Shown here: in pieces, positions 43,689 to 52,165 of the stretch
How the letters are laid out: every line of letters starts with the position of its first letter
Position numbering within the stretch: the stretch's first letter is position 1
From: Verrucomicrobia bacterium CG1_02_43_26
GTDB taxonomy: Bacteria > Verrucomicrobiota > Verrucomicrobiia > Opitutales > CG1-02-43-26
Reading direction: 5' to 3'
Assembly: GCA_001872735.1 (NCBI GenBank)
Contig: MNWT01000006.1
Span: forward strand, 1 to 64,000
Length of the DNA stretch: 64,000 bases
Notes under the pieces: generated by a model
What the model was told of the DNA's origin: nothing
Database searches by the model: none
The model's input: the letters and a program-made list of their open reading frames with translations, nothing else
Translations under genes and position numbers: made by a program

Positions 43689-43737
43689 AATTTATTCTTT
43701 AAATCCTAGTAAGGATACAGGATTTAAAGAATAAATT
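43689..43737. repeat. Perfect 19-base inverted repeat upstream of the coiled-coil gene
   Basis: Arms 43689-43707 and 43719-43737 are exact reverse complements with an 11-base loop (AGTAAGGATAC). On the minus strand it follows the rpmE stop by about a dozen bases and ends two bases before the ATG at 43687. It could be an rpmE terminator without a clear T tract, or a translation-control hairpin. Confidence 0.85.
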
Positions 43738-43749
43738 GCAAATCTAAAA

Positions 43750-43998
43750 TTATACGCCGCGTTTACGGGAACGATTTTGGAATCTCTCAACACGTCCTGT
43801 TGTGTCTACCATCGTCTTCTTGCCAGTGTAAACGCTGTGAGAATCCATAGTAAGGTCACAAATGACGATGTAATATTCCTCACCATCAATCATTTCCTTT
43901 TTACGGGAACGCATGGTGGACTTTGTAATAAATTTTCTTCCTGTAGAGATGTCTGTAAAACAAACATTATTGTACTCTGGATGTATATCTTTTTGCAT
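43750..43998 (-). CDS. rpmE2: 50S ribosomal protein L31, type B (zinc-independent)
   Basis: 82 residues beginning MQKDIHPEYNNVCFTDISTG, without the CxxC zinc site of type A L31, so it is the C-minus form that in other bacteria replaces the zinc form when zinc is scarce. AAGGA nine bases upstream of the ATG supports the start. It follows the L36 gene by about 19 bases. If the only L31 of the genome, it is simply constitutive. Confidence 0.93.
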   Translation of the reverse strand: MQKDIHPEYNNVCFTDISTGRKFITKSTMRSRKKEMIDGEEYYIVICDLTMDSHSVYTGKKTMVDTTGRVERFQNRSRKRGV

Positions 43999-44017
43999 AA
44001 CAAAAATTCCTTAATAA

Positions 44018-44143
44018 TTAACCTTGGCGAGCCTTGAAACGTGGTTTCTTCTTATTTATAACGTACAAGCGCCCTTTACGACGTACCACTTGGCAATCGC
44101 CGTCTCTTTCTTTTAATGATCTTAATGAGTTGGACTTTTTCAT
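44018..44143 (-). CDS. rpmJ: 50S ribosomal protein L36, YkgO-like
   Basis: A 41-residue gene: [20 protein letters not shown], then [21 protein letters not shown]. It matches the YkgO form of L36 ([19 protein letters not shown]...NPRFKxxQG) and lacks the four zinc ligands of standard L36. It lies directly upstream of the zinc-independent-type L31, mirroring the ykgO-ykgM pairing of E. coli. Complete. Confidence 0.92.
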   Translation of the reverse strand: MKKSNSLRSLKERDGDCQVVRRKGRLYVINKKKPRFKARQG

Positions 44144-44251
44144 ATGAAAAACTAATTTAACTTAAACAACGTAGTAAACAGCATGTTCTGAAGCTTGTCA
44201 ATAAGTTTTGTGAAAATTTGTAAAGCGTTTTACAAACCACTCTGTAAACGC

Positions 44252-44863
44252 TTAGCGAATTCGAGCTTTCTCGGCTAGGTAGATCGCTTGGAGGGCTTGA
44301 AAGTCCGTCTCTTTGTCTTTACTGTGGATGCAATAATCGTAGTCTTGCCAGGATCTAATCTCATCTTGGGCAATTTTGAGGCGTTTATCAATCTCCTCTT
44401 GCTTGTCTTTACCGCGCGTGGTAAGGCGTTTATCCAGCTCATCGAGGCTTGGAGGCATGATAAATATGGTGACTAAATGACCTTGCAAGAGCGTATCCTT
44501 TTTCGCCTTCTCGCGGAAGGTTGCGGCTCCCTGGACGTCTATGTTAAGTAAAAGGTCGCTCACGCCTCCTTCCAGGCCTTTATAGATCTCACTTTTCAAT
44601 GTACCATAATAGTTGCCATGAACCAGAGCATATTCGTAAAAAGCATCTTGAGCGATGCGTTCCTCAAAGGCTTCTCTGGTAAAGAAATGATAGTGGTCGC
44701 CATCCTCCTCGCCATCCCGCGGGACACGCGTTGTGGCGGTTATGACGCGATTGACCTTACCCGAGTAGGTCGACAGCATACGGTCACAGAGGGTGGTTTT
44801 ACCGCTACCGGCAGGTCCGGAAACGATAATAAGCAAAGCGTGAGGCTGGGGAGCTTGTATCAT
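44252..44863 (-). CDS. gmk: Guanylate kinase
   Basis: Phosphorylates GMP to GDP. 203 residues with P-loop IVSGPAGSGKTTLCDRML, the GMP-binding TATTRVPRDGEEDGDHYHFF, VHGNYYGT, and LLNIDVQGAATFREKA. Typical length. Follows the membrane protein gene by ten bases on the same strand, so the two are probably cotranscribed. Confidence 0.96.
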   Translation of the reverse strand: MIQAPQPHALLIIVSGPAGSGKTTLCDRMLSTYSGKVNRVITATTRVPRDGEEDGDHYHFFTREAFEERIAQDAFYEYALVHGNYYGTLKSEIYKGLEGGVSDLLLNIDVQGAATFREKAKKDTLLQGHLVTIFIMPPSLDELDKRLTTRGKDKQEEIDKRLKIAQDEIRSWQDYDYCIHSKDKETDFQALQAIYLAEKARIR

Positions 44864-44873
44864 CTTAAATCCA

Positions 44874-45410
44874 CTAATATGATAACGTAGAAGCGGCCAG
44901 TATTAAGCCATAAGAAAATATCAAGACAGCAAATGTCTTTACTCGGCTAGCTTTAGTGAAGAGCCAGTTAATAAAGTCCCTTAAATAGAAGGGAACCGTA
45001 CCGAGAAAAAGGGCCAGGAGTATAAGCAAGTAGACAAAGCTGACAAGAAAAAGGCGGCTATCGGGAGACTGCATGTACGCCGCGTCCAAAAAGGCTTTAG
45101 ATACAAAAAGAGTGACTATCGCTAGGCCACGAACGGCTAAGAAGTCCTTCACCCAAATGAAAGAACCGACAGTAATGAAAGCAAAGAAGAGAAACATCCA
45201 ATGCTTGTATTCACCAAAATCAGCTTCACCGAGCTGGAGGATATTCCAGAGAAAAAGAACTGCCGCGAATCCAAAGAAGAGGTATGCAAAGTTTTTAGAG
45301 CGCAAAAAGTGCTTCAAGAAAGCTTCGCAGAAACCACCTCGCCACAAAAGCATTGTTCCCGTAGCTAAGAGGATAACAGACATCAGAATTGTCGCGAAAA
45401 AGAGACTCAT
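44874..45410 (-). CDS. Small integral membrane protein, unknown
   Basis: 178 residues with about five to six hydrophobic spans (MSLFFATILMSVILLATGTM; FAYLFFGFAAVLFLWNILQL; WMFLFFAFITVGSFIW; LFLVSFVYLLILLALFLG; FAVLIFSYGLILAAS). Loops are short with few charges. No motif recognised. Leads the pair with gmk. Located in the inner membrane. Confidence 0.75.
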   Translation of the reverse strand: MSLFFATILMSVILLATGTMLLWRGGFCEAFLKHFLRSKNFAYLFFGFAAVLFLWNILQLGEADFGEYKHWMFLFFAFITVGSFIWVKDFLAVRGLAIVTLFVSKAFLDAAYMQSPDSRLFLVSFVYLLILLALFLGTVPFYLRDFINWLFTKASRVKTFAVLIFSYGLILAASTLSY

Positions 45411-45541
45411 TTGCGGAGAATTATCCTTTGTTTTAGCATTTGAGTAAAGTAAAAAGGGGCGCCGTTATGATTGATTATATGCATTGCGGTTTTGACAAGA
45501 TTCGGGATTATTGATAACACTATTCAATTATTATTTCAGAT

Positions 45542-46501
45542 ATGGAAAACATTATCATTCTAGGAAGTGGGTGTGCCGGCTTGACAGCAGCATTATACAC
45601 AGCACGCGCAAATTTAAACCCATTGGTAATTGAGGGCAAACAGCCCGGAGGGCAGTTAACGACTACCTCTGAGGTCGAAAATTTCCCCGGCTTTCCCGAA
45701 GGAATAGACGGTTTTGAGTTAATGGACAGAATGCGCAAGCAAGCGGAGAAATTCGGTACCCGTTTTGTGAATGAAACCATTACAAAAGTTGAATTAGATG
45801 GCGAAATAAAGCGACTACACGCCGGCGATAAGGTTTATGAAGCAAAAGTAATCATCATCAGCACAGGCGCTTCTTCAAAGATGCTAGGCGCTCCCGGGGA
45901 AAAAGAATTGTTTGGCGGAAAAGGCGTAACCACCTGCGCAACCTGCGATGGCGCGTTTTACCGCGGCATGGACGTTGTTGTGATTGGAGGCGGAGACTCT
46001 GCCTGCGAAGAAGCCCTCTTTTTAACCCGTTTTTGCAAGAAAATTACATTAATCCATAGGCGCGATGAGCTACGAGCATCGAAAATCATGGCAGACAGGA
46101 CTGTTTCTCATGACAAGATAGAGATGCTGTGGGACAGCGTTGTGGAAGAAGTTCTTGGCGTTGAAGAAGGTGGCGTAAAAGGCGTACGGGTAAAAAGCCT
46201 CAAAACAGGCGAAGAACATACCGTGGACTGCAAAGGCGTCTTTGTCGCCATTGGCCATAGCCCCAACACGCAAATATTTAATGGGATCCTGAAGCTAGAC
46301 GAACTCGGGTACATTGTTCCCGAAACCAACAGTATGGTAAGAACCGGCATACCAGGCGTGTATGCTTGCGGGGATTGCGTTGACCATAAATACCGCCAAG
46401 CGATTACGGCTGCTGGCATGGGCTGCCAAGCCGCAATTGAATCAGAGCGATGGTTAAGTGAATGCGAAGCGATGGAAGCATCTACTCATCTGAATTCATA
46501 A
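45542..46501 (+). CDS. trxB: Thioredoxin reductase
   Basis: NADPH-dependent flavoenzyme that reduces thioredoxin. 319 residues: FAD site [18 protein letters not shown] (Cys where Pro is common), the redox pair in [13 protein letters not shown], the NADPH site [16 protein letters not shown], and [10 protein letters not shown] and [24 protein letters not shown]. Complete. Single gene. Confidence 0.95.
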   Translation: MENIIILGSGCAGLTAALYTARANLNPLVIEGKQPGGQLTTTSEVENFPGFPEGIDGFELMDRMRKQAEKFGTRFVNETITKVELDGEIKRLHAGDKVYEAKVIIISTGASSKMLGAPGEKELFGGKGVTTCATCDGAFYRGMDVVVIGGGDSACEEALFLTRFCKKITLIHRRDELRASKIMADRTVSHDKIEMLWDSVVEEVLGVEEGGVKGVRVKSLKTGEEHTVDCKGVFVAIGHSPNTQIFNGILKLDELGYIVPETNSMVRTGIPGVYACGDCVDHKYRQAITAAGMGCQAAIESERWLSECEAMEASTHLNS

Positions 46502-46530
46502 TATTCCCGATACTTTAAGCAAGATTGCGT

Positions 46531-46552
46531 GCCAAAAATTAATCTTTTTGGC
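46531..46552 (+). terminator. Weak hairpin after trxB
   Basis: GCCAAAAA (46531-46538) pairs with TTTTTGGC (46545-46552) around TTAATC, 30 bases after the trxB stop. No T tract follows, so its role as terminator is uncertain. Confidence 0.35.
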
Positions 46553-46641
46553 TTCGCGCATTATTACGCATAAGACTATTTGAATTTTGGAATAAAATTG
46601 TGTAGGTTTAGGTAGAAGAAGGACCCCTCTTCTCCTGCCCT

Positions 46642-48369
46642 ATGAAGAAATCGAGTTCAACCACCCCAAATGCGAGAGACCAATTTTTATTCAAATTGGA
46701 TGATAGGGGTGTTTTTATTTCGGCGCTCAATGATAGAGCTGATATTTCCGGACATAGCGAAGATGACTTCATGGGTAAATCGCTCAAAATATTCATCCAT
46801 AAGGATGATCAAAATATTTTTTTACAGTTTTTAGAAAACGCGAGAAAAGAAGCCGTTCTGCTGAATCTTTCACTGAGAATCATAACGTCAAAAGGAAATG
46901 TAATGTATGCACGCATCTATGGACGTTACGATACAAGCGAAGGAGTCTATTATTGCTCTCTTAAAGATCGCAGCCCAGAAAAAGACAAAGAATTGGAAAC
47001 ATTCATCACGTCTCATTCAACACAACAATTGGAAGAGGCATTGAAACATGCAGAGAGAACGCTACGCACAACTCAGTCAGAAAAAGAAGCGCTGATGATG
47101 GAACTTGAACTTCTGGAAAATGATTTCAGGCATTCAGAAGAAGAAAAAAAACGAATACAAGCAAACATCACGTCTACAATAAAAGCGCTTAGCCATACGA
47201 TGCGTACTTATTTGAATGGAATAGCCGGGATGTCCAGTTTATTAGAAAAGGCATTGTTATCGCAAAAGCACAAGAGTTACCTGGAAGTCATACACGATGA
47301 TTGCGACAAGTTGTTACGTTTAGCCAATGATCTGTTTTGCTTTTCTGCAGCAGAGAGTGGTGAACTACAAGCAGAAGGGCTGGCGTTTTCAATTGAAAAC
47401 GCAATTACAAGCGTGATGCATTCTTTTAGTACTCCCTACTTACAAGAAAAACCGATTGAAATTAGCCATCGATTCGAGCAAGGCGTTCCTGAGTATATCA
47501 TAGCAGATCCAAAAATATTACACAAAGTGCTGTCAAAATTATTAGACAATGCGATCAAACACACCCCCAGGGGATCCGTAAGCCTAATTATTTCCCTACA
47601 AGAACGCGGCAAAAAGTATTCGAAACTTGCCTTTATAGTCGAAGATACCGGCCTAGGGATGCCACCTGAGCTGGCAGCTGATGTATTTGACCCTTTTTCC
47701 TACTTGTCTCGAGCAAAAGCAATGTCAGGAAAAGGTACGGGCATGAGTCTAGCCGTTTGCAAAAAACTAGTACAGTACATGGGTGGGGACATTAATTTGA
47801 AGAGCGCCCCAGGCCAAGGTACAACCGTCACATTCTCCCTAAAAACCCCTGCTTATTTACCGGAATGTACGATTGGAAACCACGCATTTGAGCTACTAAA
47901 AAGACCCTTAGACGGCCAAACATTGAAGATACTGCTTGTTGATGATGACCCTATCAATGGCATGATTAGCCAAAGTATCTTAGATAATTTGGGGTTAAAA
48001 GTGGAATTGGTATCCAGCGGAGAAGAAGCGATCGAGCGCTACCAAAAGGAACATTACGATATTATATTAATGGATATCGTTATGCCGGAAATGGACGGCC
48101 TGGAAAGCACGAAGCGAATAAGAGCATTGGCACAAGATATTACAACCCCGTATATAATCGCGATGACTGCTAACGCGTATGAATCCGATTACAAAAGAGC
48201 GATGGCTGCCGGTTTAAATGATTATATCTGCAAACCGTTAACCGCTAAAATGGTCTTTTACGCACTCAAAGGCTATATACGTAACCGCGAAGAAACGGGT
48301 TCTTCTGATAACCAGCCGCATCGAGAAAAAGCAACTCATCCAGGCAGTATTGAATACCCGAATGATTAA
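46642..48369 (+). CDS. Hybrid sensor histidine kinase with receiver domain
   Basis: 575 residues, no membrane span, so a cytoplasmic sensor. A PAS domain at about 10-120 (FLFKLDDRGVFISALNDRADI) is followed by a coiled coil about 130-180, a dimerisation/His domain at about 185-250, the ATPase domain with LLDNAIKHTPRGS, VEDTGLGMPPEL and GKGTGMSLAVCKKLVQYMGG, and a receiver domain at about 425-545 with ILLVDDDPINGMI, phospho-Asp in IILMDIVMPEMDG, and the Lys in YICKPL. The H-box reads LSHTMRTYLNGIAG instead of SHExRTPLN, lacking the acidic residue and the Pro. No partner regulator is adjacent. Confidence 0.9.
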   Translation: MKKSSSTTPNARDQFLFKLDDRGVFISALNDRADISGHSEDDFMGKSLKIFIHKDDQNIFLQFLENARKEAVLLNLSLRIITSKGNVMYARIYGRYDTSEGVYYCSLKDRSPEKDKELETFITSHSTQQLEEALKHAERTLRTTQSEKEALMMELELLENDFRHSEEEKKRIQANITSTIKALSHTMRTYLNGIAGMSSLLEKALLSQKHKSYLEVIHDDCDKLLRLANDLFCFSAAESGELQAEGLAFSIENAITSVMHSFSTPYLQEKPIEISHRFEQGVPEYIIADPKILHKVLSKLLDNAIKHTPRGSVSLIISLQERGKKYSKLAFIVEDTGLGMPPELAADVFDPFSYLSRAKAMSGKGTGMSLAVCKKLVQYMGGDINLKSAPGQGTTVTFSLKTPAYLPECTIGNHAFELLKRPLDGQTLKILLVDDDPINGMISQSILDNLGLKVELVSSGEEAIERYQKEHYDIILMDIVMPEMDGLESTKRIRALAQDITTPYIIAMTANAYESDYKRAMAAGLNDYICKPLTAKMVFYALKGYIRNREETGSSDNQPHREKATHPGSIEYPND

Positions 48370-48391
48370 CGGTTAACTTGTTAAGAAAATT

Positions 48392-49588
48392 ATGTTAAAA
48401 AAAACTCCTAAACAAAAAACAATATTTTTTGCCGCAGGTTCGGGTGATATTGGAAAGACGTTTGATTATTGGCTAGAGGGAAAAGATGATCCTCAAATAA
48501 CGTCAAAAACCTATAGCGGTCAATTTTATAGCGTTTGCCGTGAGCTAGGATTCAAAGGAGTAGCAATTGCTTATAATCCAAGCACCTATGATCGTACAGA
48601 AGAGGGAATACGAGTAAGGCATATCCCGAAACCTAAACTACCTCAACGAGGGGCATTATACCATATTAGAGAAATTCTTTATGGCTTACGGATTATATAC
48701 GAGGCCATCAAAGCAAAAGCTGATTATGTCGTAATCGTTGATGGTACAACACATTGGTTTTTGTTGTATACATTAACCCTCATGGGCAAAAAAATCATAC
48801 CGTCTTTTTTTTGTGTCTTATGGGCTGAGGCACATCCTTTTACTGGAATTAAACGAACGTTACTGACATGGGATGTTAACTTTATTAAAAAAAAACCATT
48901 GGATATTCTCGTTGTATCCAAGGAAGTACAAGTTCAGATTGAAAAAATCGCCAAACAAAAAGTTCCCTGCACGCTATTCTTCTGTAATTACAAAAGAGAC
49001 CTCTTTGCGGGGATGTCTCTCAAAGAAAAAGCAAACCGTCCAACAAAAGTCCTATATGTCGGGAGAATAGAAACCAGCAAAGGGGTATTTGATTTAATAA
49101 AACTTGCGGAGAATTTCAAAAACAAGGGCAAAGAGATAGTATTCGATGTGTGCGGTACGGGAAGCCAACTTGACAACTTAAAAAAAGCAGTCCACGAAAA
49201 AGAATTATCCCCGTTTGTTAATATTTTAGGTCATTGCAATCATTCGGAAATAAAAAAGCGTTTTAATGATACTGATATTGTTATTGTACCCACTCGATCG
49301 GATTTCGCGGAAGGGTTTAACCAAGTTGTAACTGAAGGTATTCTCTCAAGAAGACCTGTTGTGACATCCTCAGCATGCAACGCGTTAAGCCTTCTTCGAG
49401 AAGCTTGCGTAGAAGTGCCTGTCAATGATGTCGCGGCATACGAAGTCGCCATTTTGGATTTGCAAAATAATGATAATCTTTATCGAGAAAAAGTCCGCGC
49501 CTGCGATGCTCTGCAAGAACACTTTTATAATGAAAATCTAGGATGGAAAGCTCAATTATTGGCTATTGTAAGAAAGGCTGAAAAATAA
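48392..49588 (+). CDS. Glycosyltransferase, GT4-like
   Basis: 398 residues in a GT-B arrangement. The N-terminal half is acceptor-binding (FFAAGSGDIGKTFDYWLEG). The C-terminal donor domain contains KVLYVGRIETSKGVFDLIKL, FDVCGTGSQLDNLKKAV, VNILGHCNHSEIKKRF and the GT4 Glu pair in FAEGFNQVVTEGILS. Likely transfers a sugar from a nucleotide sugar to lipopolysaccharide or another surface glycan; the sugar is unknown. It starts 22 bases after the hybrid kinase gene, same strand, and is AT-richer than its surroundings. Confidence 0.85.
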   Translation: MLKKTPKQKTIFFAAGSGDIGKTFDYWLEGKDDPQITSKTYSGQFYSVCRELGFKGVAIAYNPSTYDRTEEGIRVRHIPKPKLPQRGALYHIREILYGLRIIYEAIKAKADYVVIVDGTTHWFLLYTLTLMGKKIIPSFFCVLWAEAHPFTGIKRTLLTWDVNFIKKKPLDILVVSKEVQVQIEKIAKQKVPCTLFFCNYKRDLFAGMSLKEKANRPTKVLYVGRIETSKGVFDLIKLAENFKNKGKEIVFDVCGTGSQLDNLKKAVHEKELSPFVNILGHCNHSEIKKRFNDTDIVIVPTRSDFAEGFNQVVTEGILSRRPVVTSSACNALSLLREACVEVPVNDVAAYEVAILDLQNNDNLYREKVRACDALQEHFYNENLGWKAQLLAIVRKAEK

Positions 49589-49628
49589 CTTTGATCGTTA
49601 TAAACAATCTCTTGATATAGCTGAAAAG

Positions 49629-49705
49629 TGGCACACCCGAAGGGAGTCGAACCCCTAACCTCCTGATCCGTAGTCAGGTGCTCTATCCAATTGAGCTACG
49701 GGTGC
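49629..49705 (-). tRNA. tRNA-Arg (anticodon ACG)
   Basis: A 77-base cloverleaf on the minus strand. The acceptor GCACCCG pairs with CGGGTGT (first pair G-U), discriminator G, CCA encoded. The anticodon loop CTACGGA contains ACG, read as ICG after deamination. The D-arm AGCTCAATTGGATAGAGC and T-arm GGGTTCGACTCCC are standard. Confidence 0.96.
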
Positions 49706-49824
49706 CTACTTGAAACAATGATTGTAGTAGAAGTCTTGAGTTTTTCAAGCTCTTTTTCTAAAAAGTTTAGCCTAGAAGCCCACATCTGTTTTCTGGAGCC
49801 CTCTGAAGCTCTGCTGTTAGTATA

Positions 49825-50316
49825 TTAGCGATTAGCTTGTGCTTTCATCAAACCAAGCATTGACTTGTGTTTATCTATAAAAGCATTGCATTTATTAAAA
49901 TAATCTTTTGTGGCCAATTCCTCAAGCCGTTCAATGGTTTGCCCTAGTGAATTGAGTTCGCAGGTAGGCACTCCCCCATAAGGACTCAGTGTTGATACTG
50001 TAATGGACTCAACCAATCTCCTTCTTTCTTTCTTAGCCTTACGGACAGTTGCCGAAGCTGCTGACTCCATTATTTTCTTTAATTCGGGGCAGTTACTTGA
50101 CCACAAAACGTGGGACACCTCACTCAATTTTGCCAAACGATTGTCGACAAAATCAGGGCTTCCATAATACCCCCATAAGAAAGCATAATTTTCTCTAAAT
50201 TCTGTAACATCAGCCAGAAAAGCTTTATCCACAAAAGCGCAGCTGGTGTCACTTGCAAATAGGTGGGTTGAAGCAAGTGTTATGAGCATCAAAAATGATA
50301 ATAGTTTTTGTTTCAT
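49825..50316 (-). CDS. Small secreted hypothetical protein
   Basis: 163 residues with a signal peptide (MKQKLLSFLMLITLASTHLFA). The mature part starts SDTSCAFVDKAF, is mainly helical with four Cys (TSCAF, SNCPEL, TCELN, NKCNAF) and has a basic stretch TVRKAKKERRRL. Four Cys suggest two disulphides in the periplasm or outside. No family recognised. Resembles the secreted protein at 19004 in size and composition only. Confidence 0.7.
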   Translation of the reverse strand: MKQKLLSFLMLITLASTHLFASDTSCAFVDKAFLADVTEFRENYAFLWGYYGSPDFVDNRLAKLSEVSHVLWSSNCPELKKIMESAASATVRKAKKERRRLVESITVSTLSPYGGVPTCELNSLGQTIERLEELATKDYFNKCNAFIDKHKSMLGLMKAQANR

Positions 50317-50394
50317 ATTTATCTCATTAGAGTGAATCTACTTAAACGATAAATCATCCACAAGAAATGTCAAATACATCGCCCCAACGCCTGT

Positions 50395-51588
50395 CTACAT
50401 ACGCTTAACCGCATAAGCAACGGCTTCAGCAACTTGCTCGAGATCTTCCTTTGTGTGACGGGCTGAAATAGAGGTGCGCACAAGATCTTTGCCAGGGGGA
50501 ACACCCGGGGCAAGTGCGATTACGGCAAATACACCTTTTTCCATCAAGTGTTTCCAGAAATAATAAACCTTGGCTTTGTCCCCAAGGACAATGGGGACCG
50601 CTGGCGTTTCACTTTGCCAGTAATCCAGGTTAAGATCATCCAAAACCTTTTTATAATAACGAGTATTATCCCAAAGGCGCTCGAGGTGCTCGGGTTCGGA
50701 CTCCATAACATCGATAGCGGCAAGCGCGCAAGCTGCTTGAGCTGGTGAAATAGCAGCACTGAAAACAGTTTGCTTGGAATGGGATCGGAAATATTCAATT
50801 GTTGCTTTATCAGCTGCAACAAAGCCGCCTGTACTTGCCATGGCCTTGGAGAGGCTACCGCAAATAACATCAACGTGCTCTTCCATCTTAAAATGACTGA
50901 CAGTTCCCCTACCCTGGTGACCAAGAACGCCGAAACCGTGGGCGTCATCGAGAACGAGAAGGCAATTTTGGCCTTGAGTGACCTCGACAAACTCATCTAA
51001 GCGGGAAATATGCCCCTCCATGGAATAGACACCCTCCATGATAATAATTTTGTCACGATCAGGTGACTCTTGGGCTAAAATGCTCTTTAAGTCAGCTGGA
51101 TTATTATGACCGAAACGCTCGATTTCGCCGCGTGTAAGACCCAAGCCGGACCACAGAGAAGAATGGACATTACGGTCAACAAGGACGAGATCACCCTTAT
51201 TTACAAATGTTGTGGCTGCGGCCATACAAGAGAGGTAGCCGGCTTCGTGGACATGGCAAGCTTCTTTGCCTAAAAATGCGGCCAACCGCTCTTCGAGCTC
51301 TTCGTGAAAACGACGTGAGCCATTGGAAAGGCGAGAGCCTGTTGTACTCGTTCCCCATTTATCTAAAGCCCTTTTTGCGGCTTCGATAATTTTAGGGTGA
51401 TGCGTAAGACCCAAGTAATCGTTACTACTGAGCATGATCATTTCCTTGCCATCAAGCCACACATGGGAGCCCACCTGCTTTTCAAAAGAAAGATAATAAG
51501 GGTTATATTTAAGCCGCAATTTAGTATCCGGGTCTTTTTTAAAACGGTTTAATATCTTTTTTTTATTCTTTTTGAAAAGTGATAACAT
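50395..51588 (-). CDS. Alpha-oxoamine synthase (serine palmitoyltransferase / BioF / Kbl family)
   Basis: PLP enzyme condensing an amino acid with an acyl-CoA or acyl-ACP. 397 residues: SSNDYLGLTHHPKIIEAAKR, GTSTTGSRLSNGSRRFHEEL, EAGYLSCMAA, LVLDDAHGFGVLG, and the PLP lysine in CGSLSKAMASTGGF. The Arg-rich C-terminus LVRTSISARHTKEDLEQ is typical. A very basic N-terminal 20 residues (KKNKKKILNRFKK) suggests membrane contact, which favours a sphingolipid-type serine palmitoyltransferase, but 8-amino-7-oxononanoate synthase or 2-amino-3-oxobutyrate ligase cannot be excluded. No biotin or threonine dehydrogenase gene is adjacent. Confidence 0.85.
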   Translation of the reverse strand: MLSLFKKNKKKILNRFKKDPDTKLRLKYNPYYLSFEKQVGSHVWLDGKEMIMLSSNDYLGLTHHPKIIEAAKRALDKWGTSTTGSRLSNGSRRFHEELEERLAAFLGKEACHVHEAGYLSCMAAATTFVNKGDLVLVDRNVHSSLWSGLGLTRGEIERFGHNNPADLKSILAQESPDRDKIIIMEGVYSMEGHISRLDEFVEVTQGQNCLLVLDDAHGFGVLGHQGRGTVSHFKMEEHVDVICGSLSKAMASTGGFVAADKATIEYFRSHSKQTVFSAAISPAQAACALAAIDVMESEPEHLERLWDNTRYYKKVLDDLNLDYWQSETPAVPIVLGDKAKVYYFWKHLMEKGVFAVIALAPGVPPGKDLVRTSISARHTKEDLEQVAEAVAYAVKRM

Positions 51589-51764
51589 AGAAATTTATTA
51601 TTTGTGCAGAGCATTATTCCTGTTATCGGGTGAGAAAACAAGCTTATTTTGATGTAAATAAGTTATGAATTGGCTCCCAAGGCTCTTTTCTTCTTGCGTT
51701 AAGGTGCGTTAAGGCTTATTCTGCCCATTCAAAGCAATTACAATTCAACTATTAGACATTGATT

Positions 51765-52091
51765 ATGGATCTTTTACTAAACACAATTATTCCCTTTATT
51801 GGACAAGCAGCAGCTGGCGAAGGCTCAGGTATGGGCATGCAACTTTTGATTTTTGCAGCTTTGTTTGGCGGTATGTGGTTTTTGCTCATCGCTCCGCAGC
51901 GTAAGAAACAAAAAAAACACGCTCAAATGCTGAGTCAATTGACAACGGGCGACTGCGTTATCACAAATGGTGGTATCTATGGCGTTATTACGAATGTCAA
52001 AGAAGATCGCTTTGTGGTTAAAATTGCGGACAACACGAAGATTGAAGTGAACAAAGCATTCTTGCAAAACAAAGTAGAAGAAAAGAAGTAA
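51765..52091 (+). CDS. yajC: Preprotein translocase subunit YajC
   Basis: Accessory subunit of SecDF-YajC at the inner membrane. 108 residues from ATG 51765 (an in-frame TTG lies two codons earlier). One membrane span (LLIFAALFGGMWFLLIAPQR) and the family motif LIAPQRKKQKKHAQMLSQL, then GDCVITNGGIYGVITNVKED. Directly upstream of secDF, with a hairpin between. Confidence 0.95.
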   Translation: MDLLLNTIIPFIGQAAAGEGSGMGMQLLIFAALFGGMWFLLIAPQRKKQKKHAQMLSQLTTGDCVITNGGIYGVITNVKEDRFVVKIADNTKIEVNKAFLQNKVEEKK

Positions 52092-52120
52092 GCTTTTCAT
52101 TACACTTTTTATTATCTTTT

Positions 52121-52144
52121 GGGGCATGAAAATGCCCCTTTCTT
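52121..52144 (+). terminator. Hairpin between yajC and secDF
   Basis: GGGGCAT (52121-52127), loop GAAA, ATGCCCC (52132-52138), then TTTCTTT. A GNRA-capped stem with a short T-rich tail; may reduce readthrough into secDF or give more yajC than secDF. Confidence 0.6.
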
Positions 52145-52165
52145 TAACCCAAAAACGAACTACAT

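Noticed and set aside
49825-50316. Homology between the two secreted proteins at 19004 and 49825
   Set aside because: They share only size, signal peptide and Cys number; no alignable motif was found by eye.
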